Shown here: piece by piece, positions 35,463-44,823 of the stretch
How the letters are laid out: each line of letters starts with the position of its first letter
How positions within the stretch are numbered: position 1 is the first letter of the stretch
Source of the DNA: an uncultured Blautia sp.
GTDB lineage: Bacteria > Bacillota > Clostridia > Lachnospirales > Lachnospiraceae
Direction of reading: 5' to 3'
NCBI GenBank assembly: GCA_934364795.1
Contig: CAKRMK010000001.1
Span: forward strand, 109,906 to 173,905
Length of the DNA: 64,000 nucleotides
The notes under the pieces: generated by a model
Databases searched by the model: none
The model's input: only the letters and a program-made list of their open reading frames with translations
What the model was told of the DNA's origin: nothing
Position numbers and translations under genes: made by a program

Positions 35463-37301
35463 TTACTCAACTGTTACAGATTTTGCCAGATTTCTTGGCT
35501 TATCTACGTCAAGCCCCTTTGCTACGCTGACATAATAGCCCATCAACTGAAGGGGTACGATTGCAAGGCTGGTGGTAAAGAATTTCTCTGTTTTCGGTAC
35601 GTATACAGAGAAGTCAGCCGTATCCTCAATGCTGTAATTGCCATAGCTTGTAAGTCCCATAAGATAAGCACCACGACTCTTAACCTCAACCATATTGCTT
35701 AACGTTTTCTCAAAAAGATCCTTCTGGGTCATAACACCAATGACAAGTGTGCCATCTTCCACAAGGCTGATGGTACCATGCTTCAGTTCTCCTGCAGCAT
35801 ACGCTTCAGAATGGATGTAGCTGATTTCCTTCATCTTCAGGCTGCCCTCCATGCTGATGGCATAATCAATCCCTCTTCCGATAAAGAAAATATCATGTGC
35901 ATTTGCATATTTGCTTGCAAACCACTGGATACGCTCCTTGTCATCCAGAACCCTGCTGATTTTTTCCGGAAGAGTCTCCATCTCAGTAAGAAGCTGCTGG
36001 ACTCTGGATTCTTCCAGTTTGCCCCGTACAAATGCACTCTGGATTGCAAGAAGATACATGGCAATCAGCTGTGTGCTGTAAGCCTTGGTAGTGGCAACGG
36101 AAATCTCCGGTCCTGCATAAGTATACAGAGTATAATCACTCTCTCTTGCAATGCTGGAGCCAACTACGTTTACCACGCTAAGTACGGGAACATTTCTTTC
36201 TTTTGCAAGACGAAGGGCTGCAAGACTGTCTGCTGTCTCCCCTGACTGGGAAATGATCACCACCATGGAATCCTCAACAAGAATAGGATTTCTGTAACGG
36301 AATTCAGATGCAACATCTACCTCAACCGGAATTCCAGCCATAGATTCGATCACATATTTGCCTACCATTCCAACGTGATAAGCGGAACCACATGCAATAA
36401 TATAAATTCTCTTAAGAGAAGCCAGCTTCTCATCTGTAAGGCCAGTCTCGGAAAAATCAATCTGTCCCTCTTTTACATAAGCACCAATGGTATCCTGAAC
36501 TGCTTTTGGCTGTTCGTGGATCTCCTTTAACATAAAATGCTCGTAGCCACCTTTTTCAGCAGCTGCAGCATCCCACTGGATTTCTACAACGTCTTTGTGG
36601 ATTTCTTCACGGTCAATATTGTAAAAATGGATCTCATCACGGGAAAGCTCTGCAATCTCAAGATTTCCAATATAATACACTTTTCTGGTCTGATCCAGAA
36701 TAGCCGGTACATCAGATGCGATCAGGCTTCCGGTATCCTTCTGTCCAATAATCAGAGGGCTGTCCTTACGGGCTGCAAATAATTTGCCCGGATAATCTTT
36801 AAATACTACGCCAAAAGCATAGGAACCACGAATTCGCAGCATGGCCCTTGAAATCGCCTCAAGGGGAGTTCCTGTTTTCTTATAATAATAGTCTACCAGC
36901 TTCACAGCCACTTCTGTATCAGTCTGTGAATAAAAGGTATAGTTGGAACGAAGAAGCTTAGTCTTTAATTCCTGATAATTCTCAATAATTCCGTTATGAA
37001 CAAGAACAACTGACTTGTCATCTGTACAATGTGGATGAGCATTTGTTTCTGACGGCTCACCATGTGTTGCCCAGCGTGTATGACCAATACCACAGGTACC
37101 CGGAACAGCAGAGCCTCCATCCGTTTTCTCAATCAGGGTCTTCAGACGGCCTTTTGCTTTTACAATGGCAATCTTATCAGTCTCTTCATTACGCACTGCA
37201 ATACCTGCTGAATCATAACCTCTGTACTCAAGTTTGGAAAGTCCTGCCAGTAAAATCGGTGCAGCCTGCTCATCTCCTACATAACCTACAATTCCACACA
37301 T
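35463..37301 (-). CDS. glmS: Glucosamine-fructose-6-phosphate aminotransferase (isomerizing)
   Basis: Makes glucosamine-6-phosphate for wall and capsule sugars. The 612-residue protein begins MCGIVGYVGDEQAAP, with the catalytic Cys2 of the glutaminase domain (1-240). Two SIS sugar-isomerase domains follow (about 290-420 and 460-600), with SQSGETADSLAAL near 352 and the conserved C-terminal PRNLAKSVTVE. AGGAGGAAA precedes the ATG. I searched the 132-bp upstream region for a glmS ribozyme and saw none. Confidence 0.96.
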   Translation of the reverse strand: MCGIVGYVGDEQAAPILLAGLSKLEYRGYDSAGIAVRNEETDKIAIVKAKGRLKTLIEKTDGGSAVPGTCGIGHTRWATHGEPSETNAHPHCTDDKSVVLVHNGIIENYQELKTKLLRSNYTFYSQTDTEVAVKLVDYYYKKTGTPLEAISRAMLRIRGSYAFGVVFKDYPGKLFAARKDSPLIIGQKDTGSLIASDVPAILDQTRKVYYIGNLEIAELSRDEIHFYNIDREEIHKDVVEIQWDAAAAEKGGYEHFMLKEIHEQPKAVQDTIGAYVKEGQIDFSETGLTDEKLASLKRIYIIACGSAYHVGMVGKYVIESMAGIPVEVDVASEFRYRNPILVEDSMVVIISQSGETADSLAALRLAKERNVPVLSVVNVVGSSIARESDYTLYTYAGPEISVATTKAYSTQLIAMYLLAIQSAFVRGKLEESRVQQLLTEMETLPEKISRVLDDKERIQWFASKYANAHDIFFIGRGIDYAISMEGSLKMKEISYIHSEAYAAGELKHGTISLVEDGTLVIGVMTQKDLFEKTLSNMVEVKSRGAYLMGLTSYGNYSIEDTADFSVYVPKTEKFFTTSLAIVPLQLMGYYVSVAKGLDVDKPRNLAKSVTVE

Positions 37302-37433
37302 AAAATTTCCTCCTGTAATTCTTGTCCCCTGAAACCTGTTTGAAAAAGCATTCCTACAGTGTTTCTTTTATCAAAGTGTTCCACCACTATCCAGTTTCAT
37401 ATTTTAGATGGTTTCCACTGATATTTCAACATT

Positions 37434-38822
37434 TTATTTTTTTTCTTTTCCTTCTTCCTTCTCCTGTCCGGCTGTTTTCTGCCATGCTTCCACACCTTCT
37501 GTGTTCTCTTTCTGGAAAAGAATCTTGAAAGTAAGCATCAGAAGCTTCAGATCAAGCCGCAGAGAATAAGTCTCAATATAAGTAAGATCCAGCTTCAGCT
37601 TGTCATAAGGTGTGGTGTTATATTTACCATAAACCTGGGCGTAACCGGTAAGTCCGGCTTTTACCTTCAGGCGGTAATCAAATTCAGGAATCTTCTCCCT
37701 GTAAAGAGCTGCAATCTCCGGTCTTTCCGGTCTTGGGCCGACCAGGGACATATCTCCTTTCAGAATATTGAAGATCTGTGGCAGCTCATCGAAATGAATC
37801 CTGCGGATGATCTTGCCTACCGGAGTGATCCTGTCATCCTCTTTCTTTGCAAGCTGCGCGCCTTTCACTTCTGAATCTATTTTCATACTTCTGAATTTCA
37901 GGATCATAAAGATCTTTTTGTCTCTGGTAAGTCTGGGCTGCTTATAAAAAACAGGACCTCCATCATACAGCTTGATAGCAAGAGCGATCACCAGCATAAA
38001 GGGTGATGCGATCACAAGTCCCAGAAGGGAAAAAACAATATCCACAATTCTCTTAAAGAACAGCTGCTCTGCAGTCAGCCTTAAATTCCTTGAAAGAAGT
38101 AAGGTGGTATCAAACAGATGGATATCGTCAGCATTACGCAGCATAATATCAGAAAGCTTTGGTACAGAATAGCATCGGATATCCTTTTCGAAACAGTATT
38201 TCAGCACTGCATTTCTCTCATGTGCCGGAATATCTCCGATGACAACTGCGGAATATCCGTCAATTTTCTCTTTAACCTTATCAAGGCCCTGGGAAATGGA
38301 AATCATTTCCTTAATGGCATATTTATCCTCTCTGGTCTGGATCTTATCCCGAAGATCTACCGGATTATGTCCTCCGTAAACCATCAGCATCTGTCTTGGC
38401 GGATATAGTCTGGTATAGACAAAACGCATACCAACTACCCAGATCAGTACGATCACAAGATCAATTCCTGTCATCACTACCATAGGTCCAAGGTGTTCTC
38501 CAAGGCGCCAGCGGCCGATCAGACAGAGCTGTAAATATGTTATAAAATTAACACAAAATACGGAAAGCACCTGGGAATAAAGGACCTCGAACACCCTCAG
38601 GTATCCAACCTTGAAGCCTCCGTATATTTTATAGAAGAAATACAACATCAGCACATACATGCCGATTACAACCTGGTTTCCTCTGTCAAATCTTCTGCCG
38701 ATCACATCCTTCACAGAATAAAACCGATACCAGATGTAGGCAAAAAGTGCTGTCTCCAATGCCACAATCAGGGCTGAAGCCAGAAACATGATAAGTCTCT
38801 TATATCGTTCGCGATTTTCCAT
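37434..38822 (-). CDS. Polyprenyl-phosphate sugar-1-phosphate transferase (WbaP-like)
   Basis: Starts repeat-unit assembly by moving a sugar phosphate to undecaprenyl phosphate in the membrane. The 462-residue protein has four hydrophobic helices in the first 130 residues, a Rossmann-like middle (about 150-240), and a bacterial sugar transferase domain from about 265: RIVDIVFSLLGLVIASP, FYKQPRLTRDKK, KFRSMKIDSE, FDELPQIFNILKGDMSLVGP and AGLTGYAQVYGKY. It diverges from the phosphatase gene at 39,027 and opens the exopolysaccharide locus. The sugar cannot be told from sequence. Confidence 0.9.
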   Translation of the reverse strand: MENRERYKRLIMFLASALIVALETALFAYIWYRFYSVKDVIGRRFDRGNQVVIGMYVLMLYFFYKIYGGFKVGYLRVFEVLYSQVLSVFCVNFITYLQLCLIGRWRLGEHLGPMVVMTGIDLVIVLIWVVGMRFVYTRLYPPRQMLMVYGGHNPVDLRDKIQTREDKYAIKEMISISQGLDKVKEKIDGYSAVVIGDIPAHERNAVLKYCFEKDIRCYSVPKLSDIMLRNADDIHLFDTTLLLSRNLRLTAEQLFFKRIVDIVFSLLGLVIASPFMLVIALAIKLYDGGPVFYKQPRLTRDKKIFMILKFRSMKIDSEVKGAQLAKKEDDRITPVGKIIRRIHFDELPQIFNILKGDMSLVGPRPERPEIAALYREKIPEFDYRLKVKAGLTGYAQVYGKYNTTPYDKLKLDLTYIETYSLRLDLKLLMLTFKILFQKENTEGVEAWQKTAGQEKEEGKEKK

Positions 38823-38937
38823 TTCTTCCTCCCGTGAAACGATTTTTAATTATATGCTGTATAAGTATAGCACAAAATTTCCAATAGGAAAATGGTTTTT
38901 TTCGGCATCCTTTTTTTGTATATTTTGGAATACAGAC

Positions 38938-38966
38938 TTGATATTCCAAACAAACCGTGATAAAAT
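38938..38966 (+). promoter_or_regulatory. Promoter of the plus-strand exopolysaccharide genes
   Basis: TTGATA (38938-38943), 17-bp spacer, TAAAAT (38961-38966), about 60 bp before the phosphatase start. Confidence 0.7.
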
Positions 38967-39026
38967 CAGTACATATTAGGCAAGAAGTGTACTAATATTT
39001 TATTTACACGTTAAGAAGGACAGCTT

Positions 39027-39764
39027 ATGTATATAATTGATTTCCATTCACATATTCTCCCAGGCATTGACGATGGCGCCAGGAATCTGGAAACCTCCCT
39101 TGCTATGCTGGATATGGTAAAAGCTTATCATGCCGATATTATGCTGGCTACACCACATTTTTACGCATCACGGGATCGAATTGACACTTTTCTTGAACGT
39201 AGAGACAATGCCCGGGATGCGCTTTTTGCGGCCATGGAGGAGGACGGTCAGTCCGGGTATCCTGCAATCCGCTGTGGTGCAGAAGTTGCTTTCTTTGATG
39301 GAATCAGTAAGGCCAAGGATATTGGCAGACTTACAATAGATGGAACCAACATTCTCCTTCTTGAAATGCCTTTTACTCCCTGGACCGATGAGAATCTGAA
39401 GGAAGTAGAAGCTCTGATCCATGACAGAGGGTTCCGTGTACTGATCGCCCATCTGGAGCGTTTTCTCTGGATGCCAGGCAATAAGTCACAGGCAGCACAG
39501 CTTCTCACTCTTCCAGTTACCATACAGATTAATGCAGAAGCATTTGAGGGCAGCTGGCTACATACCAGAGCTCTCGTTCGTATGTTTAAAGAGGGGAAGG
39601 CACATGTGCTTGGCACTGACTGTCACGGTGCACACCACAGGATTCCCAATCTTATACAGGGAAGGGACTTCCTTAAGAAGAAAGCCGGAGCAGATATTTT
39701 ACAGAGAATTGATGAACAAAGCTCCCGCTTCCTATTAGAGAATGAAACTCTTTTGCCATACTGA
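39027..39764 (+). CDS. PHP-family tyrosine-protein phosphatase (CpsB/YwqE-like)
   Basis: Manganese-dependent phosphatase that removes phosphate from the tyrosine kinase regulating capsule synthesis. The 245-residue protein has the PHP metal motifs: DFHSHILPGIDDGA (about 4-17), ATPHFYASRD near 40, AHLERF near 139, and GTDCHGAHHR near 198. The partner BY-kinase is encoded 2 kb downstream in the same direction. Confidence 0.92.
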   Translation: MYIIDFHSHILPGIDDGARNLETSLAMLDMVKAYHADIMLATPHFYASRDRIDTFLERRDNARDALFAAMEEDGQSGYPAIRCGAEVAFFDGISKAKDIGRLTIDGTNILLLEMPFTPWTDENLKEVEALIHDRGFRVLIAHLERFLWMPGNKSQAAQLLTLPVTIQINAEAFEGSWLHTRALVRMFKEGKAHVLGTDCHGAHHRIPNLIQGRDFLKKKAGADILQRIDEQSSRFLLENETLLPY

Positions 39765-39804
39765 TCTGTACCCCTATAAATTATGAAATAAACAGGAGAA
39801 ATAT

Positions 39805-39924
39805 ATGTCAAAAAAATTATCAGTCACTTTATCCGTTATTTTTTTCATTGTTCTTGCAGTGTTAATGGTTCTTGAGGCTACACATCCTACCGGAGGAGCC
39901 GCTTTTCTTGGTCTTGCCGCTTAA
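39805..39924 (+). CDS. 39-residue single-helix membrane peptide in the capsule locus
   Basis: ATG at 39805 with AGGAG seven bases upstream; reads MSKKLSVTLSVIFFIVLAVL, continues with a short Pro/Gly segment (HPTGGAAF) and ends LGLAA. It has a positive start followed by one membrane helix. It lies between the phosphatase and LCP genes on the same strand, and the reading frame, Shine-Dalgarno and location support real translation. I do not recognise a family; it might be a small regulator of the membrane kinase or glycosyltransferase complex. Confidence 0.6.
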   Translation: MSKKLSVTLSVIFFIVLAVLMVLEATHPTGGAAFLGLAA

Positions 39925-39992
39925 TGCTTTAAGGCCAGTATAGGAACCAGGTGAATTTTACAAAATTCCCTACAGACAGCAGAAAGGATCAT

Positions 39993-40994
39993 ATGCGTAG
40001 ATATATAGAACCAAAGGAAAAAAAGAAAAAATTCAAACGTATTATAATCGGATTATCCGTAGGCGTCCTGGGTTTTGGTGCCACTGTGGGTGTTCTCACA
40101 GCAGCCGATAATCAGCCAGTGGCCCAGATAACCTCTACAGAAGATCCAGATGCCATTACATATAAGGGAGTCACCTATGTTCCCAAGGGAAATCTGGAGA
40201 CTTATCTTTTCGCAGGAATTGATTCTTCCGATAAGGTAGAAGAAATCACAGAGTACGATGGTACCGGCCAGTGTGATGTTTTGCTTGTACTTGTCCGCGA
40301 CAGAAGCACAGACAACTGTAAAATTCTTACCATTGACCGTAACACCATGACTCCTGTTCGAAGCCTTGAGGATGACGGCACTTATATTGCCACTACAGAT
40401 GCACAGATCTCACTGGCGCATGCCATGAGCCTTGACCATCTTACCCGTGCTGAGAATACAGTAGATGCTGTATCCACTCTTCTTGGCGGTCATTCCATAG
40501 ATGGCTATGCTATGGTGAATATGGGAGCCATCCAGATTGTAAATGATATGGTAGGCGGTGTTACTGTCACTGTAGAAGAGGATTTTCCAGACAGCGATAC
40601 TCTGAAAAAGGGCGCAACTGTCACCTTACAGGGTGCTGACGCAGAGCGTTATATCCGTGAACGCAAGACCGTTGCAGACGGACTGAATCAGAACCGTATA
40701 AGCCGCCAGACACAGTACGAGGAAGCCTTTAAGCCTGCTTTTCGTGCAAAATGCAGCGAAAATACCACCTTCCCGCTAGATGTTTACCACGCGGTAGAGG
40801 ATTACATGACAACCAATATCAGTGCCAAGAAATTCTCCAGGCTTGCTCTTCTGCTTACAGATGAACAGGCTGAAGAACGGGTTTCCATTGACGGAACCTA
40901 TGACTTCGATGAAGACGGCTGGCAGACATTTACACCAGATAAAGACAGTCTTCAGGAAGCAATTCTTTCGCTCTTTTATAAGGAAGAAAAATAA
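39993..40994 (+). CDS. LCP (LytR-CpsA-Psr) family protein
   Basis: LCP enzymes attach undecaprenyl-linked polymers to peptidoglycan outside the membrane. Start set at the ATG at 39993 (MRRYIEPKEKKKKFKR, 333 residues), with AGAAAGGA upstream; an upstream GTG at 39951 has no such site. One membrane helix is near residues 15-37. The LCP core shows CDVLLVLVRDRST, ILTIDRNTMTP near 117, GYAMVNMGAIQIVNDMVGGV near 170, and ERKTVADGLNQNRISRQ with its Arg residues near 220. Context points to anchoring of the capsule made by this locus. Confidence 0.9.
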   Translation: MRRYIEPKEKKKKFKRIIIGLSVGVLGFGATVGVLTAADNQPVAQITSTEDPDAITYKGVTYVPKGNLETYLFAGIDSSDKVEEITEYDGTGQCDVLLVLVRDRSTDNCKILTIDRNTMTPVRSLEDDGTYIATTDAQISLAHAMSLDHLTRAENTVDAVSTLLGGHSIDGYAMVNMGAIQIVNDMVGGVTVTVEEDFPDSDTLKKGATVTLQGADAERYIRERKTVADGLNQNRISRQTQYEEAFKPAFRAKCSENTTFPLDVYHAVEDYMTTNISAKKFSRLALLLTDEQAEERVSIDGTYDFDEDGWQTFTPDKDSLQEAILSLFYKEEK

Positions 40995-41033
40995 TCTTTC
41001 TTTAAAAAAATAAAAAATTTAAGGAGACCCAAC

Positions 41034-41780
41034 ATGAATGAAGAACTCACAAATGATGAGGTAGAGATTGACCTTGTGGATCTTGCCTACAGTTTACTGG
41101 ATAAATGGCATTATCTTCTGCTCTGCCTTCTGATCGGTGCTGTTGTACTCAATGCATATTCCTTTTTCTTCATTGCACCGACTTATGAAGCTACTTCCAA
41201 GCTTTACGTGGTATCAGCATCTGATGATTCCGTTGTCAGTTTAAGCGACCTGAATCTTGGAACATCCCTGACTGCTGACTATGAACAGTTAATGCTCAGC
41301 TATCCGGTACTGAATCGTGTCATTGACAAGCTTGGTCTTGACACAACTTCCGATCAGCTGAAAAAATCATTTTCACTGAACAACCCGAGTGATACCCGTA
41401 TCCTGGAGATCACTGCTACTTCCACAGATCCGCAGATGGCAAAGGATCTGGCAGAAACCATGGCAGAAGTAGCCATTGATTATCTTCCTGAGACTATGAG
41501 TACCAAAGCTCCGAACCTTGCACAGCATGCCAAGCTGCCGGAGCATAAAGTAGGTCCAAGCTATATGAAATACACCATGATCGGTGCTCTTCTTGGATTT
41601 CTTCTTTGTGCCGCAGTACTTGTTGCAGAATATCTCATGGATGATACCATCCATACTGCTGATGATATGGAGAAGTACTTCAATCTTGTTCCTCTTACTA
41701 CTATTCCTGAAAGCGACCAGGTTGTTGATATGGAAGAAGAACATCACCGCAGCAGAAAGAGAGGTCATAAGAAAAAATGA
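41034..41780 (+). CDS. Chain-length/kinase adaptor protein (Wzz/CpsC-like)
   Basis: Membrane activator of the BY-kinase. The 248-residue protein has a short cytoplasmic start (EIDLVDLAYSLLDKWHYL), a helix at about 27-50, an extracellular part (51-175) with a Wzz-type beginning, a second helix near 182-202 and a basic cytoplasmic tail (HHRSRKRGHKKK). The last bases overlap the start of the kinase gene by 4 nt, as expected for the CpsC-CpsD pair. Confidence 0.9.
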   Translation: MNEELTNDEVEIDLVDLAYSLLDKWHYLLLCLLIGAVVLNAYSFFFIAPTYEATSKLYVVSASDDSVVSLSDLNLGTSLTADYEQLMLSYPVLNRVIDKLGLDTTSDQLKKSFSLNNPSDTRILEITATSTDPQMAKDLAETMAEVAIDYLPETMSTKAPNLAQHAKLPEHKVGPSYMKYTMIGALLGFLLCAAVLVAEYLMDDTIHTADDMEKYFNLVPLTTIPESDQVVDMEEEHHRSRKRGHKKK

Positions 41781-42517
41781 ACCAGTTAAATGTTATCCTT
41801 CCGGATCTGCCTTATGCAGTTGAGGAAGCTATGAACCGTCTGCGTGTCAATATCAAATTCTGTGGAAAGAATACCCGTAAGATCCTGCTGACCAGCTGTC
41901 AGCCCAATGAGGGAAAAAGTACGATTTCCGCTTACCTCTGGAAAATGCTTTCCGAGGCTGGTTTTCCAACTGTACTTGTTGATGTTGACCTTCGTAAATC
42001 TGTTATGAAGCAGCGTTTCCAGATGGAATATGATCCAGATACTACTATGGGTCTGAACCATTATCTGTCCGGTATGGCTGAATACACTGATGTGGTATAC
42101 AGTACCAATATCCCTAATGGATATCTGGTTCCATGTACCCAGTTACTTGAGAATCCATCTGCTCTTCTGGAGGATGTGCGTTTCAAAGAGCTTCTTGAAA
42201 CCCTGTCCCAGAACTACCGTTTCGTGATCATCGATTCACCGCCTCTTGGAAGTGTTTCCGATGGTGCACTGATTGCATCCATGTGTGATGGTGCAGTCCT
42301 GGTAGTACGCGCAGGAATCACTTCTAAGAGCGTTATCCGTCAGTCTTTATATGAAATCCAGCAGTCCGGCTGCAAGCTTCTTGGCACAGTCCTGAACCGT
42401 GCAGAAGTCAAAGGCAGGGCGTATGGTAAATATGGAAAGTATTACGGTAAATACGGCTATGGTTATGGTTACGGCTATGGCTATGGTTATGAACCGTCTA
42501 AGAAATCCAAACATTAA
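41777..42517 (+). CDS. BY-type tyrosine kinase (CpsD-like)
   Basis: Autophosphorylating tyrosine kinase that controls polymer assembly. The 246-residue protein has Walker A TSCQPNEGKST near 36, Walker A' VLVDVDLRKS near 61 and Walker B FVIIDSPPLG near 150. The C-terminal tail from about residue 213 is an alternating Tyr/Gly run (YGKYGKYYGKYGYGYGYGYG and on) with more than ten tyrosines, the likely phosphorylation cluster. It is coupled to the adaptor gene; the PHP phosphatase upstream is the expected counterpart. Confidence 0.92.
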   Translation: MNQLNVILPDLPYAVEEAMNRLRVNIKFCGKNTRKILLTSCQPNEGKSTISAYLWKMLSEAGFPTVLVDVDLRKSVMKQRFQMEYDPDTTMGLNHYLSGMAEYTDVVYSTNIPNGYLVPCTQLLENPSALLEDVRFKELLETLSQNYRFVIIDSPPLGSVSDGALIASMCDGAVLVVRAGITSKSVIRQSLYEIQQSGCKLLGTVLNRAEVKGRAYGKYGKYYGKYGYGYGYGYGYGYEPSKKSKH

Positions 42518-42594
42518 TTAATTCCGTAATAAACTGGTCTGCGTGGGGAGGCCGTTTATTAAATAAAGTAATTAGAGAATAGAGGGTGTTACCA

Positions 42595-43191
42595 ATGAAA
42601 TCATTCAAGAAAGTAGCACTTGCCATCGTTGCAGCAGTTATGATGCTTATGATGAGCGTTAACGTTTTTGCAGCTGATTCACCTGTAAAAACAAACTTCA
42701 ACGCTTCTCTGAAAAAGTATTATACTACTTACAACGGAAAAGTGCAGAAACCAAAAGTTGTTGTTAAAGATGCTAAAGGCAAAACAATCAACAGCAAATA
42801 CTACAAAGTAACTTACAAAAAATCCTATAACTTTAAAGACAACGGAACTTACAGAGTTGTTATTAAAGGTACAGGCAAATACGCTGGATTCCAGAAAACT
42901 CTTACTTACAAGATCAAACTGAGAAACCAGAAAGTTACAATTGCTAAAGACAACTATACAGTAAAGGCTTCTACCGTTAAGAAGAAAGCTAAAACTTATA
43001 AACTTAGTGTTAAACAGCAGAGAGGTAAAGTAACCTACTCTACAGATAACACTAACATTAAGATCAGCAAAGACGGCAAGAAACTTCAGGTTGCTAAGGG
43101 TACCAAGAAAGGTACTTACAACGTAAAAGTTGTTGTTAGAGCTAAAAACTACAGAACTGTTACTAAGTACATCCACGTAACAGTTAAATAA
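42595..43191 (+). CDS. Secreted Lys-rich protein with Ig-like/YDG-type repeats
   Basis: The 198-residue protein starts at the ATG at 42595 (MKSFKKVALAIVAAVMML) with a signal peptide ending near AFA. The mature part is very rich in Lys, Tyr, Thr and Val, and has the strand-turn pattern KGTGKYAGFQKTLTYKI and DGKKLQVAKGTKKGTYNVKV seen in Ig-like modules of Firmicutes surface proteins. No anchor is visible. Codons are strongly biased (AAA, GTT, AAC), unlike neighbours, which suggests high expression. Its position after the capsule kinase suggests a cationic protein that binds the acidic polymer; this is inference. Confidence 0.7.
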   Translation: MKSFKKVALAIVAAVMMLMMSVNVFAADSPVKTNFNASLKKYYTTYNGKVQKPKVVVKDAKGKTINSKYYKVTYKKSYNFKDNGTYRVVIKGTGKYAGFQKTLTYKIKLRNQKVTIAKDNYTVKASTVKKKAKTYKLSVKQQRGKVTYSTDNTNIKISKDGKKLQVAKGTKKGTYNVKVVVRAKNYRTVTKYIHVTVK

Positions 43192-43210
43192 TCTTCGGAT
43201 TATAATGATA

Positions 43211-43240
43211 AAAACTCCCTGACCACGCAGGGAGTTTTTT
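43211..43240. terminator. Bidirectional terminator
   Basis: AAAACTCCCTG (43211-43221) pairs with CAGGGAGTTTT (43228-43238) around ACCACG, with T-runs on both strands, between the Lys-rich protein gene and the convergent ugd gene. Confidence 0.9.
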
Positions 43241-43252
43241 ATATTCTACATT

Positions 43253-44491
43253 TCAGTCTCTTCTGAAAATATCCCGTGTATAAACTTTCTCTTTCACATC
43301 ATCCAGACAGCTGTCATATCGATTTGCAATAATTGCCTGGCTCATTTCCTTAAATTTCTCCAAATCATTCACAATCTTGCTGCCAAAGAATGTAGTTCCA
43401 TCCTCCAGAGACGGCTCATAAATGATAACGGTAGCACCCTTGGCCTTGATACGCTTCATAACACCTTGAATGGAGCTCTGACGGAAATTATCGGAATTTG
43501 ACTTCATGGTAAGGCGGTAAACACCAACGATAACCTCCCGCTCTAATGATGCATTATATGTATTTTCCTCATCATAATCGTAATAGCCAGCCATCTGAAG
43601 AACACGGTCGGCAATAAAATCTTTCCTGGTACGGTTGGATTCCACAATCGCCTTAATAAGATTTTCTGGCACATTCGCATAGTTTGCCAACAGCTGCTTG
43701 GTATCCTTTGGCAGACAATATCCGCCATATCCAAAAGATGGATTGTTATAATGAGATCCAATACGTGGATCCAGGCAGACACCGTTAATAATCTGCTGCG
43801 TGTTCAAGCTTTTCATCTCTGCGTATGTATCCAGCTCATTGAAATAGGAAACTCTAAGTGCCAGATAGGTATTTGCAAACAGCTTCACAGCCTCAGCCTC
43901 GGTAAATCCCATAATCAGAGTGTCTATATCCTCTTTAATTGCTCCCTCCTGCAAAAGAGATGCAAACGTATTTGCAGCTTTTACAAGTCTTGCATTCTCC
44001 ACATCTGTTCCTACAATGATTCTGGACGGATAAAGATTATCATACAGTGCCTTGGATTCCCGCAGAAATTCCGGGCTGAAAATAATATTGTCACAATGAT
44101 ATTTCTCTCTTACACTGGCAGTAAAACCAACTGGAATCGTGGATTTAATTACCATAATGGCATCCGGATTATACTGGATCACCAGTTTGATAACGGTTTC
44201 CACTGCAGAGGTGTCAAAGAAATTCTTCTTACTGTCATAATTGGTAGGTGCAGCAATTACAACAAAATCAGCATCTTTATAAGCTGCTTCTGCGTCCAGT
44301 GTTGCTGTAAGGTTCAGTTCTTTTTCTGTAAGATATTTCTCAATATATTCATCCTGAATAGGTGATTTCCTGTTATTGATCAAATCCACCTTCTCCGGTA
44401 TAATGTCAACTGCCATTACTTCATGATGCTGTGACAGTAATGTTGCAATGGATAATCCAACATAACCAGTGCCAGCTACTGCAATCTTCAT
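43253..44491 (-). CDS. ugd: UDP-glucose 6-dehydrogenase
   Basis: Oxidises UDP-glucose to UDP-glucuronate with two NAD+, supplying acidic sugar for capsule. The 412-residue protein has [13 protein letters not shown] (about 3-15), the [11 protein letters not shown] motif near 119, [19 protein letters not shown] near 140, and the active-site segment [14 protein letters not shown] with its Cys near 254. A related UDP-sugar dehydrogenase activity is possible. Its ATG overlaps the end of the 111-residue ORF upstream by 4 nt, so it is transcribed behind the HipA-like cluster. Confidence 0.9.
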   Translation of the reverse strand: MKIAVAGTGYVGLSIATLLSQHHEVMAVDIIPEKVDLINNRKSPIQDEYIEKYLTEKELNLTATLDAEAAYKDADFVVIAAPTNYDSKKNFFDTSAVETVIKLVIQYNPDAIMVIKSTIPVGFTASVREKYHCDNIIFSPEFLRESKALYDNLYPSRIIVGTDVENARLVKAANTFASLLQEGAIKEDIDTLIMGFTEAEAVKLFANTYLALRVSYFNELDTYAEMKSLNTQQIINGVCLDPRIGSHYNNPSFGYGGYCLPKDTKQLLANYANVPENLIKAIVESNRTRKDFIADRVLQMAGYYDYDEENTYNASLEREVIVGVYRLTMKSNSDNFRQSSIQGVMKRIKAKGATVIIYEPSLEDGTTFFGSKIVNDLEKFKEMSQAIIANRYDSCLDDVKEKVYTRDIFRRD

Positions 44492-44823
44492 ATGTTTTCG
44501 TGCCTCCTGTTTTTTATCATTACAGTTCGATTTGCCCGTTTTCCATATTCCCGTGCTATTTTCGTTTCTTCTGAAATTTTACATGCGTCCTCATAATAAT
44601 ATTTCACTGCTGTTGCAAAAACCCAGGGACGTTTTCCCTGCAAAAGATCAGGACTGAACTTCACTTCTTTTTTATATGGAATGTCTTCATTTTCACAACG
44701 AATAACATTTCTCTGTGTTTTCAGGTCTACAATCAGTTTTGGAGAAGTTCCAATATAAATTTTTTCATCCTTAAATTCTACTTGAAACGGCAAATTTTTT
44801 ACCAATATTTTTCTCTTTTCCAA
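44488..44823 (-). CDS. Hypothetical 111-residue protein in the HipA-like cluster
   Basis: I do not recognise this family. The predicted protein is charged, with no membrane helix; it begins [17 protein letters not shown] and ends [17 protein letters not shown]. The first half looks like beta strands ([14 protein letters not shown]), the second half is helical. It overlaps the HipA-like gene by 25 nt upstream and ugd by 4 nt downstream. The tight packing suggests it is translated together with the kinase, perhaps as a partner or antidote. Confidence 0.6.
   Translation of the reverse strand: MEKRKILVKNLPFQVEFKDEKIYIGTSPKLIVDLKTQRNVIRCENEDIPYKKEVKFSPDLLQGKRPWVFATAVKYYYEDACKISEETKIAREYGKRANRTVMIKNRRHENI

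Noticed and set aside
37302..37433. Possible glmS ribozyme upstream of glmS
   Set aside because: The gap is only 132 bp and I found none of the conserved ribozyme core.
42421..42495. CRISPR-like short repeats in the TATGG-rich region
   Set aside because: These are codons of the Tyr/Gly tail of the kinase, without spacers. No CRISPR array or cas gene was seen in the window.
43751..44365. 204-residue plus-strand ORF opposite ugd
   Set aside because: Antisense shadow of ugd, which has all family motifs on the other strand.
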